A stretch of 64,000 nt of DNA from Sesamum alatum. Its lineage: Eukaryota; Streptophyta; Magnoliopsida; Lamiales; Pedaliaceae. The position numbers and the translations under genes are program-made. The number at the start of each line of letters is the position of its first letter. Position 1 is the first letter of the stretch. Positions 12,560 to 24,550 of the stretch are shown here, one piece after another. The stretch lies in NCBI GenBank assembly GCA_034509735.1, contig JACGWO010000002.1, positions 24,847,636-24,911,635 of the forward strand. The letters run 5' to 3'. The notes beneath the pieces are model-generated. The model was not told where the DNA came from and did not search any database. It saw only the letters and a program-made list of their open reading frames with translations.

Positions 12560-13576
12560 TGTTAGAATAGGTGACCAGAAAGCCAATTGGATTGGCGGTT
12601 TTGGGAACTATTCGTCAATCTTTATTAATACAATATTATCCTGATGAATAGAGTAAGTATTCATCATTGGCACTGTGTTTGTTGTGCTTACTACTAACAT
12701 TGAACGGCATTTCAACGTCACAACAAATGCCCACAGACCAATCGGATAATCCATGTAGTTGGGCTGCGCATTGGATGGCGGCTATGAAACCAACTTCTGA
12801 GGGTTGGTCTGAAACATTCCAAGTCGAGGACCTCAAGACTGGGCATCGAGTGTCCTATTGAGACTTGCACTAAGTATTGCATTTACTAGATGAGTGCCGA
12901 GTTTCATCGGCGACAGACGAAGGTCGTCTATGCAATTTTAGTGGGTTAGTTGACAAGGTGGTCGACTGACTGAAGTGACTCGCGGGAATCGTCATATGGA
13001 AGCCTTGGAGGCTTGGTCGGTATGACTGGAATTCTCGGTTCCGATAGTACGGGATTAGTCCTCGGACTTGAGGAATCATGGTAATCACGTGCATATGAAG
13101 ATTGTATCTTGGATCTGCGCGAGAGGTGATCATTCTGTAAGATGGTCATTATAAGCCTTTTCCAGTGCAGTTGGAGTATGTAGCGAGGACGGTGGATTCC
13201 AAGATAGGATCTGTCCCCTGTCAGTACATGACGGTGATGTCTCCTATGCACTCTGAGATGGTTTAGACTCTGAAAGTCTATGGCCATAGCAATTGATTGA
13301 GTAGGAAGGGTTTCCTACGTCGATCGATAGAGTAAATGCATCTCAGGTATGAAGCATAGTTGCCTAGTCAAGGATGGGAACCGACGCCCAATTCCATACC
13401 CTAGACTAAGGCCGGGAGACGGTCGACAATAGGACCGAACCCGTACGGAATCGGCACCTAAATGTTCACGCCAACATTCACCTAGTCTCTAGTGCCATAG
13501 ACTGTTGCTAGACGGCCACCCATGATGACGGGCTCTTGTTGGACATGAGCCCAAGTCTAGCTGAGGGTGAACCTAA
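12560..13576 (+). repeat. D-family LTR, 5' half only
   Basis: It starts TGTTAGAATAGGTGACCAGAAAG and resembles the C LTR at its start, but matches B better further in, so I treat it as a separate family. It has the CTATGGCCATAG palindrome at 13278-13289 and the CCATGG-type core block near 13480-13530. It ends abruptly after GGTGAACCTAAA, where a B LTR missing its first few bases begins. The five LINE bases before it are GATTG; the matching duplication would lie beyond the window. Confidence 0.75.
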
Positions 13577-15687
13577 AAATAGGCGACCAGAAAGCCAATA
13601 GGTTTGGCGATTTGTAACCTATTATACAACTCGATGTAAATGTAATATTATTATGTGATGAATTAAATGAGTATTTATCACTTCTGGTGCTTACTTTGTT
13701 GCGCTCATTTCACATTTGTTAAAACGGTGTTTAACTTATATCGCAACAAAGCCGACAGACCATGGTTAACAACTCGTGCAGTTGGGCCATGCATTGAATA
13801 GTAGTCATGAAACCAACTGATTAAGAGTTGGGTCTGAAACGTTCAAGTCGAGGACCTCGAGGCAGGGCATCGAGAGTCCTATTGAGACTTGCGTCAAGAG
13901 TCGTGTTTATTGGATGAGTGTCGTGTTTCATCAACGACAGGCGTGGGACGCCTACATGATCTTGATTGGTTCGTCGACTGGGGTCGAGCCGACTGGACTG
14001 ACTCGCGGGGATTATCATATGGAAGCCTTGGAGGCTTGGTCGGTATGATTGGTTTTCCCCCGGTTCCGATAGTACAGGAGTAATCCTCAGACTTGAGGTA
14101 TCATGGCAGTCGCGTGCACATGACGGCTGTATCTTGGATCTGGCGAGAGGTGATCATTCTGTAAGATGATCATCATAAGCCTTATCCAGTGCAGTCAGAA
14201 TGTGTAGTGAGGACGATGGATTCCAAGAAGAGGATCCGTCCCCTGTCAGTATGTGACAGAGGTATGTCCTATGCACTCGGAGACACGTTCATGCTGTTTG
14301 AAGCTGTGGCCACAGTGGTTGGTCGAACAGGGAATGGTTTCCTGTGTCGACATAATGAAGCATACGTGGTCTCGAGTATTATGCCTAGTCAAGGATGGGA
14401 ACCGGTGCCCAAATTCCATACCCTAGACTAAGGCCGGGAGACGGTAGATGGAAGGATCGTACCCATATAGAATCGGTGCCTAAATGTTCACGCCAGTCCA
14501 CCTAGTCTCTAGTGCCATGGACCGTTGCTAGATGGCCAGCCATGGTAACGGGCCCTTGTGGAACACGGGCCCAAGTCTAGCTGAGGGTGAACCTAAAGGG
14601 TCACGCTCAAATCACATACTGACAATCTCGAAGGAGGTTGAGAGATCGACTTGGAGTCAATCTCGAAGGATAAAATAAGTAATTGGATTACTTAAGGGAG
14701 AGTCCATTGGATGGACGGGCCGATATTGTATCGGGCTTCCGTTTAATCGGTAAATTGGATTTTCGATTAAATATGGAAAGTTGAGACGTTGAGACGTTGG
14801 ATCTTTTAATTGGATTAAAAGATCAACGAGAATAATTTAAATAGACATTAAATTGGATTAAATGTTGAGTTCGCCGTAATTGGATTACGATAAAACCCGG
14901 TCCGTTAAATTTACTCGAGAGGAGAAATAATTCCTATTTTGGAATAGGAAGAAGTTGGACTTCTTCCCTTATTTAAACATGGTCGACATGCTCCCTTGGA
15001 GGAAGCAAAATCGGCCATGTTTGATGCTAGGTGGTATGTTGACTTATCTCTTTTGGAAAGAGACAAATCAACTCCAATCAAGCTCTTCCCTTTTGGTATG
15101 ATTTGATCATACCATAAATTTTGGTAGGCTTGATTGAAGAATTGATGGTGATTGATTGGGATGAACCTAGACACATTCCAATAATCATATTAATTATGTA
15201 TATATATTAGAATATACAACACCAAGCATAAGTGATTCATTATTCATCTTTTTCTAGAAAAAAAGCGAAGACAATTGTCGGATCCTCTCTCCACTCTCTC
15301 AACTATCGGCTTCTCTCCCTCTCTTACACTTGTGTTCTTCACTTGATTTTGAATCAAGAAGAAGAACAAAGTAAGTTTAAGAGAGCACTGATTCATAGTG
15401 TTCTTATCTTAAACCGATTCCTTCTTAAACCCGTTCTTTCTAGCAAGAAGAACGTGTGTTTCTTCAAGTGTGGTGTGGATCACCTTTGGAGAATCCATAC
15501 GTTTGGATTTCGTGAGCATTCTGGAGAAGGAACAACGCAAGTAGCCGGGAGCATACGCTAAACAATCAAAGGTAACGGTCTCCTTACGCTTTGATTGATT
15601 CGTTTATTTAAATTTGATTTAAATTTACGCACTTTTCACGCTTTCTCGCTTCCGCTCGCGCTCCCGGGCGGATCCGCTTGTCCTTCA
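13577..15687 (+). repeat. B2 5' LTR (first bases missing)
   Basis: Family-B LTR of about 2.1 kb, starting at AATAGGCGACCAGAAAGCC instead of TGTTGGAATAGG and ending CTTGTCCTTCA. It is in the same orientation as the B3 LTR and clearly more decayed, with several point changes and small indels. Confidence 0.88.
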
Positions 15688-15977
15688 AGTAGTATTAGTG
15701 CCCGGTTCGATGTAAGGGGCATAGATCTATGTGTTTGGCATGATCTACTTCCTTTTAATGGCTTTATTGGCATGTTAGATTATATAAATATATGAATAAT
15801 ATGATGATTCAATTGTTTGGATTTAATAGACTTTTGGCATGCATAATTTTGTTAGATTGGATCTAAAAATTGCATGCTTATTTTCAGAAGAATGTTACTG
15901 TTATTGTGCTGAAAACAGTATTGAAAAAAAAAGACGAAAAACGGCTAATTTTCATAAGAATGTTACTGTTATTGCAG
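15688..15977 (+). other. B2 mutated primer site and shortened leader
   Basis: The primer site at 15690-15701 reads TAGTATTAGTGC instead of TGGTATCAGAGC. Only ~270 bases of leader follow, against ~1.8 kb in B3. The GC-rich block, the paired palindrome hairpins and the gag start are deleted, and the leader joins gag in the middle of codon sequence at about 15978. Confidence 0.8.
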
Positions 15978-16542
15978 CACTGGCTGAGAAACCTGAGGAT
16001 TGTCCTCGGTTTCGAGAACCAAGGCTACGTCTTGGACGAGCCGCCACCGAGCGACTTACTGGAGGGGTCCACACCTGAAGAACGTTTGACGTTCGAGAAA
16101 TGGCATGAGGACAACTGGAAAGTACGCAGTATCATACTGGCTTCAATTCTAACGTCATCCAGAAGCAGTATGAGAGGCTGGACAACGTCTCCGCCATAAT
16201 GCTCCGCATGAACGAGGTTTATGCGGTTCTGGATAGGCATATTAGATATGCTGCCACAAAAGCATTCTTTGGCACCAAGCTTGCTGAAGGAGCATCTTTA
16301 CAAAGTCATGGGGTAAAGATGCTCTCCCTAGTGGAGAAACTCCATGACCTTAAAGCTGGGCATAACACAGACACATACATTGACGTGATCCTCCAGTCGA
16401 TTCCTCCATCCTATGACCCGTTTGTTGTGAACTACAACATGAACGGACTTGCGAAGTCTATTCATGAGTTGATCAACATGCTGGACCAATACGAGGCAAC
16501 GACCCACAAGTCGGCGCCGGCGGTATTGATAGGAGAGGCTTC
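15978..16542 (+). pseudogene. B2 gag fragment
   Basis: This encodes part of the copia Gag (UBN2-type): LRNLRIVLGFENQGYV, then a frameshift near 16143, then the conserved RHIRYAATKAFFGTKL and YIDVILQSIPPSYDPFVVNYNMN segments. The start codon, N-terminus and zinc knuckle are absent. The frame ends where the B3 LTR begins, after GGAGAGGCTTC. Confidence 0.87.
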
Positions 16543-18770
16543 TGTTAGAATAGGTGACAACAAAGCCAATAGGTTTGGCGATTTGTAACCTATTATACAA
16601 CTCGATGTAAATGTAATATTATTATGTGATGAATAAAATGAGTATTCGTCACTTCTGGTGCATACTTTGTTGCGCTCATTTCACATTTGTTAAAACGGTG
16701 TTTAACTTATATCGCAACAAAGCCTACAGACCATGGTTAACAACTTGTGCAGTTGGGCCACGCATTGGATGGTGGTCATGAAACCAATTGATTAAGAGTT
16801 GGGTCTGAAACGTTCCAAGTCGAGGACCTCGAGACAGGGCATCGAGTGTCCTATTGAGACTTGCGTCAAGAGTCTTGTTCATTGGATGAGTGTCGTGTTT
16901 CATCGGCGATAGACGTGGGACGCCTACACGATCTTGATGGGTTGGTCGACTGGGGTCGAGCCGACTGGACTGACTCGCGGGGATCATCATATGCAAGCCT
17001 TAGAGGCTTGGTCGGTATGATTGGTTTTCCCCCGGTTCTGATAGTACGGGAGTAATCCTCAGACTCGAGGGATCATGGCAGTCGCGTGCACATAACGGTT
17101 GTATCTTAGATCTGGTGAGAGGTGATCATTCTGTAAGATGATCATCATAAAGCCTTGTCCAGTGCAGTCAGAATGTGTAGCGATGACGGTGGATTCCAGA
17201 AGAGGATCCGTCCCCTGTCAATATGTGATAGAGGTATCTCCTATGCACTCGGAGACACGTTCATGCTGTTTGAAGCTGTGGCCACAGTGGTTGGTCGAAC
17301 AGGGAATGGTTTCCTGTGTTGACGCAATGAAGCATACGTGGTCTCGAGTATTAAGCATAGATGCCTAGTCAGGGATGGGAACCGACGCCCAATTCAATAC
17401 CTAGACTAAGGCCGGGAGACGGTAGACGGAAGGATCGTACCCGTACGGAATCGGCGCCTAAATGTTCATGCCAATTCACTTAGTCTCTAGTGCCATAGAC
17501 CGTTGCTAGACGACCACCCATGGTAACGGGCCCTTGTGGGACATGGGCCCATGTCTAGCTGAGGGTGAACCTAAAGGGTCACACACAAATCACCGAGGAG
17601 GTTGAGAGATCGACTTAGAGTCAATCTCGAAAGATAAATAAGTAATTGAATTACTTAAGGGAAAGTCCATTGGATGGACGGGCCGATATTGTATCGGGCT
17701 TTCATTTAATCGGTATATTGTATTTTCTATTAAATATGGAAAGTTGAGACGTTGAGACGTTGGATCTTTTAATTGGATCAAAAGATCAACGAGAATAATT
17801 TAAATGGACATTAAATTGGATTTAATGTTGGGTTCTTCATAATTGGATTACGATAAAACCCGGTCCGTTAAATTTACTCGAGAGGAGAAAATAATTCCTA
17901 TTTTGGAATAGGAAGAAGTTGGACTTCTTTCCTTATTTAAACATGACGGACATGCTCCCTTGGAGGAAGCAAAAATCAGCCATGTTTCATGCTAGGTGGT
18001 ATGTTGACTTATGTCTTTTGGAAATAGACAAATCAACTCCAATCAATCTCTTCCCTTTTGGTATGATTTGATCATACCATAAATTTTGGTAGGCTTGATT
18101 GAACAATTGATGGTGATTGATTGGAATGAATCTAGACATCCTTGGATGAACCTAGACACATTCCACTAATCACATTAATTATGTATATATATTAGAATAT
18201 ACAACACCAAGCATAAGTGATTCATTATTCATCTTTTTCTAGGAAAAAGAAAAGACAAAAAAATCCTCTCCTCTCTCTCAACTCTTGGCCCTCTCTCCCT
18301 TTCCTACACTTGTGTTCTTCACTTGATTTTGAATCAAGAAGAAGAACAAAGTAAATTTAAGAGAGCACTATTTCATAGTGTTCTTCTCTTAAATCGATTC
18401 CTTCTTAAACCCGTTCTTTTTCTAGCAAGAAGAACGTGTGTTTCTTCCGGTGTGGTGTGGATCACCTTTGGAGAATCCATACGTTTGGATTTCGTGAGCA
18501 TTCCGGAGAAGGAACAACGCAAGTAGCCGGAAGCATACGCTAAACAATCGAAGGTAAAAGTCTCCTTACGCTTTGATTGATTTATTGTATATATATCTAT
18601 GCCCTATGTGTTTAAATATATGTTTCCAATATTTACACATTCTACATCGAACGCCCGGTTGAGCACCCAAGGGTACACCCGTTGGGATTCGTTTATTTAA
18701 ATTAGATTTAAATTAACGCACTTTTCTCGCTTTCTCGTTTGTGCTCCCGGGCGGATCCACTTGTCCTTCA
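16543..18770 (+). repeat. B3 5' LTR (family B, 2228 bp)
   Basis: A full LTR from TGTTAGAATAGG to CTTGTCCTTCA. It carries the palindrome CTGTGGCCACAG at 17276-17287. A TATA-like stretch (TATATATATTAG) lies near 18184-18195, about 585 bases before the end. No W-box cluster like that of families A and C is present. Confidence 0.95.
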
Positions 18771-18772
18771 AG

Positions 18773-18784
18773 TGGTATCAGAGC
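18773..18784 (+). other. B3 primer binding site (initiator tRNA-Met)
   Basis: TGGTATCAGAGC lies two bases after the LTR end. This is the standard complement of the 3' end of plant initiator tRNA-Met and primes minus-strand cDNA synthesis. Confidence 0.95.
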
Positions 18785-19034
18785 CCGATTCGATGTAAGG
18801 GGCATAGATCTATGTGTTTGGCATGATCTACTTGCTTTTAATAGATTTATTGGCATGTTAGATTATATAAATATATGAATAATATGATGATTCAATTTTT
18901 TGGATTTAATTGACTTTTGGCATGCTTAATTTTGTTAAGTTGGATCTAAAACTTGCATGCTTATTTTTAGAAAAATGTTACCGTTATTGTGCTGAAACAC
19001 TATTGAAAACAAAAAAAAAAAAAAATTGGTTCGA

Positions 19035-19137
19035 ACGGCAACGGCCGCGCGCAGGGGCGCTGCCGGCCGAGGCCAACGCACGGCACAGAGCGCGCACGCG
19101 CTGCCCTATGCGCGCGGTGCCCGGCCGGCACAACGAC
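19035..19137 (+). repeat. B3 leader GC-rich block
   Basis: Short GC-rich stretch with GCGCGCAGG and GCCGGCC words inside an otherwise AT-rich leader. It is the counterpart of the longer blocks in the A and C leaders. Confidence 0.7.
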
Positions 19138-20084
19138 TAGGCCGTTTTGTGCTGTTTTTTGACTTTTTTTTCGAAAAATTTGATTTTTCTGCACAATATT
19201 CTGAAAATATGTTAATTTTGCATTTTTGATTTTGGAATAATTGGATTATTCCTCGAATTAAATTTGCTTAATTAATTTGGGATTAATACATGCATTGGAT
19301 GCATTGTTTAAAGTGTCCATTAAATTTGAAATTTGAATTTTGCATATTATTTTTATGTTTATGCTTTTGTGATGTTGGACATCACTTGGGTATTTGGAAT
19401 ATCCATTGGTTATTTATGCATGATTATTTGGAATAATTGTGTTATGTGAGTTGATGGAATCAACATGGGATGATCACAAGAGCCCTAGACCTTATGTATG
19501 GATGAATGTATGATCATTTATTTTCTGTTGGGTGGGCCTGCGTGCCTCTTGTTTTTGGGACTATCATCTCCTGTATTTTCAGCCTCATGATGTTAAGGCT
19601 TGTTTTCTTTATTACCAATGTATTACTTTCAGTTGTAATGAGAGTAGACAGGATTGGTGAGGTTTTAATTTTAACAAGCAATTGGAGTCGGAGACCCCAA
19701 GGAGGAGCATCAAGGCGTGAAACAAAAAGCACTTCAAGGCCATTGGAATGACAATGGGTATATTATTATTTAATAATTTAGGACCACCCTAGACAGACCA
19801 TAGACTCACTGCGGGCTCAGTGGGTCACATAGGTTAGGCTTCTGATCATCCTAACAGGGGTATGCTATGTTTTATGCATGCGGCGTATTTATTTATCGCT
19901 TTAAATATTGCATATTTATGCATGCTAAAACACCATAATGTGATGAGGTCTCAGTCACACTTAAACTCTCATTTGGTTGGACCAAATTAAATATTAGGCC
20001 CAGAACGGACTTGGATCAAAATGGTATTTTGATCTGTCCGAGCCTTCCATCCACGGCAATGTGGTGAGGAAGCTACCACTACCC

Positions 20085-20198
20085 AAGTGTGGTCTCACGA
20101 GTCGTGGCACACTTGGACTAGGGGAAAGCTGCACCATTGTTGTGAAGAAAAAGAATGCGCTCGCTGTATCCCTGTCTCACGAGTCGTGGGGGGCGACA
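20085..20198 (+). other. B3 paired palindrome hairpins in leader
   Basis: Two copies of GTCTCACGAGTCGTGG at 20092-20107 and 20174-20189. The first sits in a longer stem with outer arms AAGTGTG (20085-20091) and CACACTT (20108-20114). The second has arms with CTGT and CCC facing GGG and ACAG. They lie about 455 bases upstream of the gag start, as in the other families. Confidence 0.75.
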
Positions 20199-20547
20199 GT
20201 TTGAGGCATGATTTAGTTGATGGGCCGGGCCCAACACTGAGTAATATGGTTGGCTTGGAGTCCTCGGAACCATACGAATAGGTGAGGCAAAATATCTTGG
20301 GAATCTCATTGGATGAGAATAATATTGGATATCTCCCACGAGGTCTTCTTCATGTGAATCGTGCATGGAGATTACGCTTGTGGATCCCAAGCCCACTAGG
20401 AAATGGTTTTCCGAAACTCCGCTTGAGAGTGGCGGACTTTTGAATAAATAGTGGGAGGGTTAAAGACTAAAAGACCAAGTCTTCAACTTGAACAATAATG
20501 TTACCATCATCCGCTAATTTCTGCTATACATTTTCATTAATGTAGAT

Positions 20548-21609
20548 ATGTCTAAGAACTCGTTAACCATGATTCTCGAGACTAATAAACTCAACGGAAC
20601 GAACTACTCGGACTGGCTGAGAAACCTGAGGATTGTCCTCGGTTTCGAGAACCAAGGCTACGTCTTGGATGAGCCGCCACCGAGCGACTTACCGAGGGGT
20701 CCACGCCTTAAGAACGTTTGACGTTCGACAAATGGCATGAGGATAACCGGAAAGTACGCAGTATCATACTGGCTTCGATGTCTAACAACATCCAGAAGCA
20801 GTATGAGAGGCTGGACAACGTCTCCGCCATAATGCTGTGCATGAACGAGGTTTATGCGGTTCTGGATAGGCATATTAGATATGCTGCCACAAAAGCATTC
20901 TTTGGCACCAAGCTTGCTGAAGGAACATCTGTACAAAGTCATGGGGTCAAGATTCTCTCCCTAGTAGAGAAACTCGAGGACCTTAAAGTTGGGCTTAACA
21001 ATGACACGTACATTGACGTGATCCTCCAGTCGCTTCCACCATCCTATGACCCGTTTGTTGTAAACTACAACATGAACGGACTTGAGAAGTCTATTCATGA
21101 GTTGATCAACATGCTGGTCCAATACGAGCCAACGACCCTCAAGTCGGCGCCGGCGGTATTGATAAGAGAGGCTTCAACCTCCAAGGCGAATGGCAAGAGA
21201 GCCAGAAGCTGGAAGAGGAAGAAGGGCAAAGGGAAGACGGTTGTGGCCCCTGCTCGCGCTCCGGGCATCCCTGTTGCTCCGGTTGGACCGAGCAAAGGGA
21301 AAGGAAAGGCCCGTGGTTCTCAACGGTCCAAGGCAAATGATGTTTGCATGCATTGCCAAGCGAAAGGGCATTGGAAGAAGGAGTGCCCAGAACTCCTCTC
21401 CAACCCAGGTATGTTTGTGGTTGAAGTAAATATGATTACTAATTCTGCTTCATGGGTATTGGATACCGGGTGTGGTGCTCACATCTGCAATGATTTGCAG
21501 GCACTGCAAAGACGCAGAAGGCTAACCAAGGATGAGATGATCCTGAGGCTAGGCGATGGTAAGGCCGTTGCTGCGGAGGCCGTAGGATCACTAGAGTTAG
21601 CCATTAGTA
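20548..21609 (+). pseudogene. B3 gag and protease start
   Basis: The start ATG at 20548 begins MSKNSLTMILETNKLNG, matching the starts of A1 and A2. Gag (UBN2-type) runs to a basic stretch and the CCHC knuckle CMHCQAKGHWKKEC near 21345-21386. The protease follows with SWVLDTGCGAHICNDLQ; DTG is the catalytic aspartate triad. A one-base deletion near 20694 shifts the frame, and a stop follows in the shifted region. From 20718 on the frame is open to the C insertion at 21610. Decay is mild. Confidence 0.92.
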
Positions 21610-23833
21610 TGAAAGGTTGTGTGGATCGGCCCGGGAGATTAACGCGAATAGCGGAAGCGCGAAATAGTGTGTAATAAAAATTACAAAGCATAATTAAACG
21701 GAATTTAAATCATGCATAACATACATAATCGAATCAAAGGGTGCGCCCTTGATTCTCCCGGGCGTTCGGTGTATCTCATGTTCAATAAAAACACAACATG
21801 GAGGCCATAGAATTGAAACTGAAAAACGAAATTAAAGAACCTACCCGGTTGTAGTTTTGTCTTCGTTTCGGCTACATGCATTGTTCCCCGTTTTGCACCA
21901 AGATCTCAAATAAGAGACCCTCTAAATCATCGCACTCGCTCCACCGAAAAGCAAACAACCCTTGTGCTAGCAAGAAATTATTTTGGGGAGAAGAGACATC
22001 GATACACGCTATGAATTAACGCAATCAATGTCTCTTATGTTCTTAACTTGAATAAAATCAAGAAGAACAAAGTAGAATTCTTGGAGAGAAGAAAGAGGGG
22101 TGGACGATTGAGAGAGATGAGAGATGAGAGTTGTAGAGAATACTAGGTGTGAGTGTGTGTTTTTTGAATACTTATAGAAGATGGAATTTCCTATTTCTTC
22201 TCAAACTCTTCCAAAGAGACACACTTTGACTAGGATTTTGACATAGTCAAATCCTAGTCAAATTAGGCTTTGATTAAGTCAAATTAATCATGGCCCTTCA
22301 TCTCATCATTCTCTAGATCAATCTTGACCATCCATTTTGATGGGCTTTATGGAATATTCTAAATTAAATATTCCCATGGACTTTATATTAAATCATATTT
22401 AATATACTAAGCCCATTAATTAATTAATGGAAAGGACTTATTTAATTCTAAATTAAATTGTCCCTTGGACTTTATATTAAATCTTATTTAATATACCAAG
22501 CCCATTAATAAATTCCATAGAGTGGGATTATTTAGTTCTAAATTAAATAGTCCCATGGACTTTATATTAAATCCTATTTAATATACCAAGCCCACTAATT
22601 AATTAATTCACCCTTTTAATCTAATTAAAAGGAAAGCCCATGCTTTATAAAATTCATAAATCTAATTTATGAACTCAAGCCCGATTATTCCAAATAATTC
22701 ATCGAGGCTTGAATCTCCAAGAAGTATAATTTAATTCCATTAAATTAAACCTTCTCCCGGAATTAATTCCAAATTAATTTCCTTTCATTTGGTGTAGCGG
22801 GTGTGACTCTTTAGGTTCACCTTTCAGCTAGACTTGGACCTACTTCTTGTTATTTCATAACCAAAGTAGTCCGTTACCATGGGTGGCCATCTAGCAACGG
22901 TCCATGGTACTAGAGACTAGGTGAATTTATGGTGTGAACATTTAGGCTCCGAGTTATATGCAGGTGCGGTCCTACCGACGCTCAATACGTACGGGTACGG
23001 TCCTACTGTCGCCTGTCTCCCGGCCTTTAGTTTAGGGGTCGGTTCCATTCTTGACTAGGCAACTATGCATAATGCTCGAGATAGGTTTAACTCGACGTAG
23101 GAAATCCTTTCCCACTACATCAAGTGCTATGGCCATAGACTTTGTGAGTCTAAACCATCTCCGAGCGCATAGGAGATCTTGCTGTCATATCCTTTGACAG
23201 GGGACAGATCCTATTTTGGAATTCACCGTTCTTACAAACTCCGACTGCACTGGACGAGGCTTATGATGACCATGTGATATAATCGGTCAAATTTCACCAG
23301 ATCCAAGATACAACCTTAGTATGTAGGGGACTGCCGTGATCCTCAAGTTCGAGGACTAATCCCGTACTATCGGAACCGGGAATACGAGTGATACCGACCA
23401 AGCCCGAGTAGCTTCCATATGACAATTCTCGCGAGTCACCTAAGTCGGCCGCTCCCCAGCAGGCCGATCCACTAACACTGCTTAGACGATCCTCGTTACT
23501 CGTTGATGAAACACGACAGCAGATGCTTAGTGCAAGTCTCAAATGGATTCTCGATGCCCTGTCTCGAGATTCCTTTGACTTGGAGTATTTCAGACTGATT
23601 CGGCGAAACTGATTTCATGAACCTACCTCCAAGCGTTGTTTCAATTTTCCGAAATGTTATTTCAGTCTGTGGGCGTTTGTTGTGACATCGTAACGATGCA
23701 AGCAGTAAGTACAACAAACTCATGCCTATGAATCCTTACTACATTCATTAACATAATATTACTTGTTCACAGATTGATGAATGGTTCTCAGAACAAACCA
23801 ATCCCATTGACTTTCTGGTCACCTATTCTAACA
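21610..23833 (-). repeat. C 3' LTR (2224 bp)
   Basis: Read on the minus strand it runs from TGTTAGAATAGGTGACCAGAAAG to CACACAACCTTTCA. Shared elements are the CTATGGCCATAG palindrome (23127-23138), the CTGTCA/TGACAG hairpin (23182-23200), and W-boxes near 22223-22285. It pairs with the 5' LTR at 61538. Confidence 0.95.
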
Positions 23834-24442
23834 ATCTCCCACTTGACCAGTAAGTCAATTACCCACTTTGTTCAGAATCCTCTGAGTATGAGTAATCTAT
23901 GATACCGACTGAGGTATTGTGAGTCCACTTATATTTCCTTGCGAAGCAATACGGTCTAACCGTGTTACCTCTATCTACCATTGCCTCCTAGAGATGGTGG
24001 TTGTCTAAGAATATTTCCGTGGATCTTGTGATGAGATCTCGTGCCAATACTCCCAAAGCCGAGTTGCCTGCCATATAGGCGAACGTGGCTTGGTCGTGCT
24101 AGGCGCCACGTCCATCCTATGGACGCGGTCTTCATCAGTGACCACTATCCGATGCACTCGTCATTGGGCCTGACTGTGCATACCTTTGAGACTAACTGGT
24201 TTTCACTTATGCTCTGGAAGCTAGTATTGCTTTAGCCTTCCAAAACAACTCTCAACAGACGGTGCATCATGAACACATCTTTAGTCCTTATTCAGGTACT
24301 AAGGATCGTTCTTGATTGCTGTCTTCAACCCCTCAGTGCATTACCGATTTATGTTGAGCCATGCTAGAAGCACTCTCAACATCGGTTCCTATGCACTGAG
24401 TAAACATATCATATGTTTGCCTAGGGTTAAGACGTAGGGGAT
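23834..24442 (-). pseudogene. C polypurine tract and RNase H remnant
   Basis: The polypurine tract AAGTGGGAGAT (23834-23844, minus) is followed by strongly decayed 3' pol sequence. Similarity to the RNase H end of A3 can be followed at nucleotide level: the region of RRYHLLREM and the ADPL segment is recognisable near 23900-24040, but no long frame remains. It is cut at 24442 by A1 (duplication GGGGA) and continues at 52525. Confidence 0.75.
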
Positions 24443-24550
24443 GAAAGAAATCGGTGGATCGTCCCGGGAATTGCGCGAATGCGGAAGCGCGATAAAAATA
24501 AACATACAAAAATTAAAGCATGCTTTAAATTTAAAAGAACACGCTCAATG
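24443..24550 (-). repeat. A1 3' LTR, terminal piece
   Basis: The last 108 bases of a minus-strand A LTR (TGAAAGAAATCGGTGGATCG on the plus strand). It ends in CTCAA, which was duplicated by the A2 insertion, and continues at 31520. Confidence 0.92.

Larger units (their letters stand above)
13577..16542 (+). mobile_element. Copia element B2 (truncated)
   Basis: This family-B element lacks the first ~8 bases of its 5' LTR and has a shortened leader and a partial gag. It runs directly into the complete 5' LTR of B3 at 16543. Either B3 inserted into B2 gag, or the two are a tandem product of LTR recombination. No duplication can be checked at the left end because of the clipped junction with the D LTR. 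Confidence 0.85.
18785..20547 (+). other. B3 5' leader
   Basis: About 1.76 kb of untranslated leader without a convincing ORF. It holds a short GC-rich block (19035-19137), a CACTG/CAGTG hairpin near 19806, the two GTCTCACGAGTCGTGG hairpin cores (20092-20107 and 20174-20189) and two triloop hairpins (20304-20318, 20322-20332). These recur in the same order in the A and C leaders. Gag starts at 20548. Confidence 0.85.

Noticed and set aside
12295..12570. Separate small gene at the LINE RT start
   Set aside because: It is the ORF2 frame after a single stop codon; the RT motifs continue across it.
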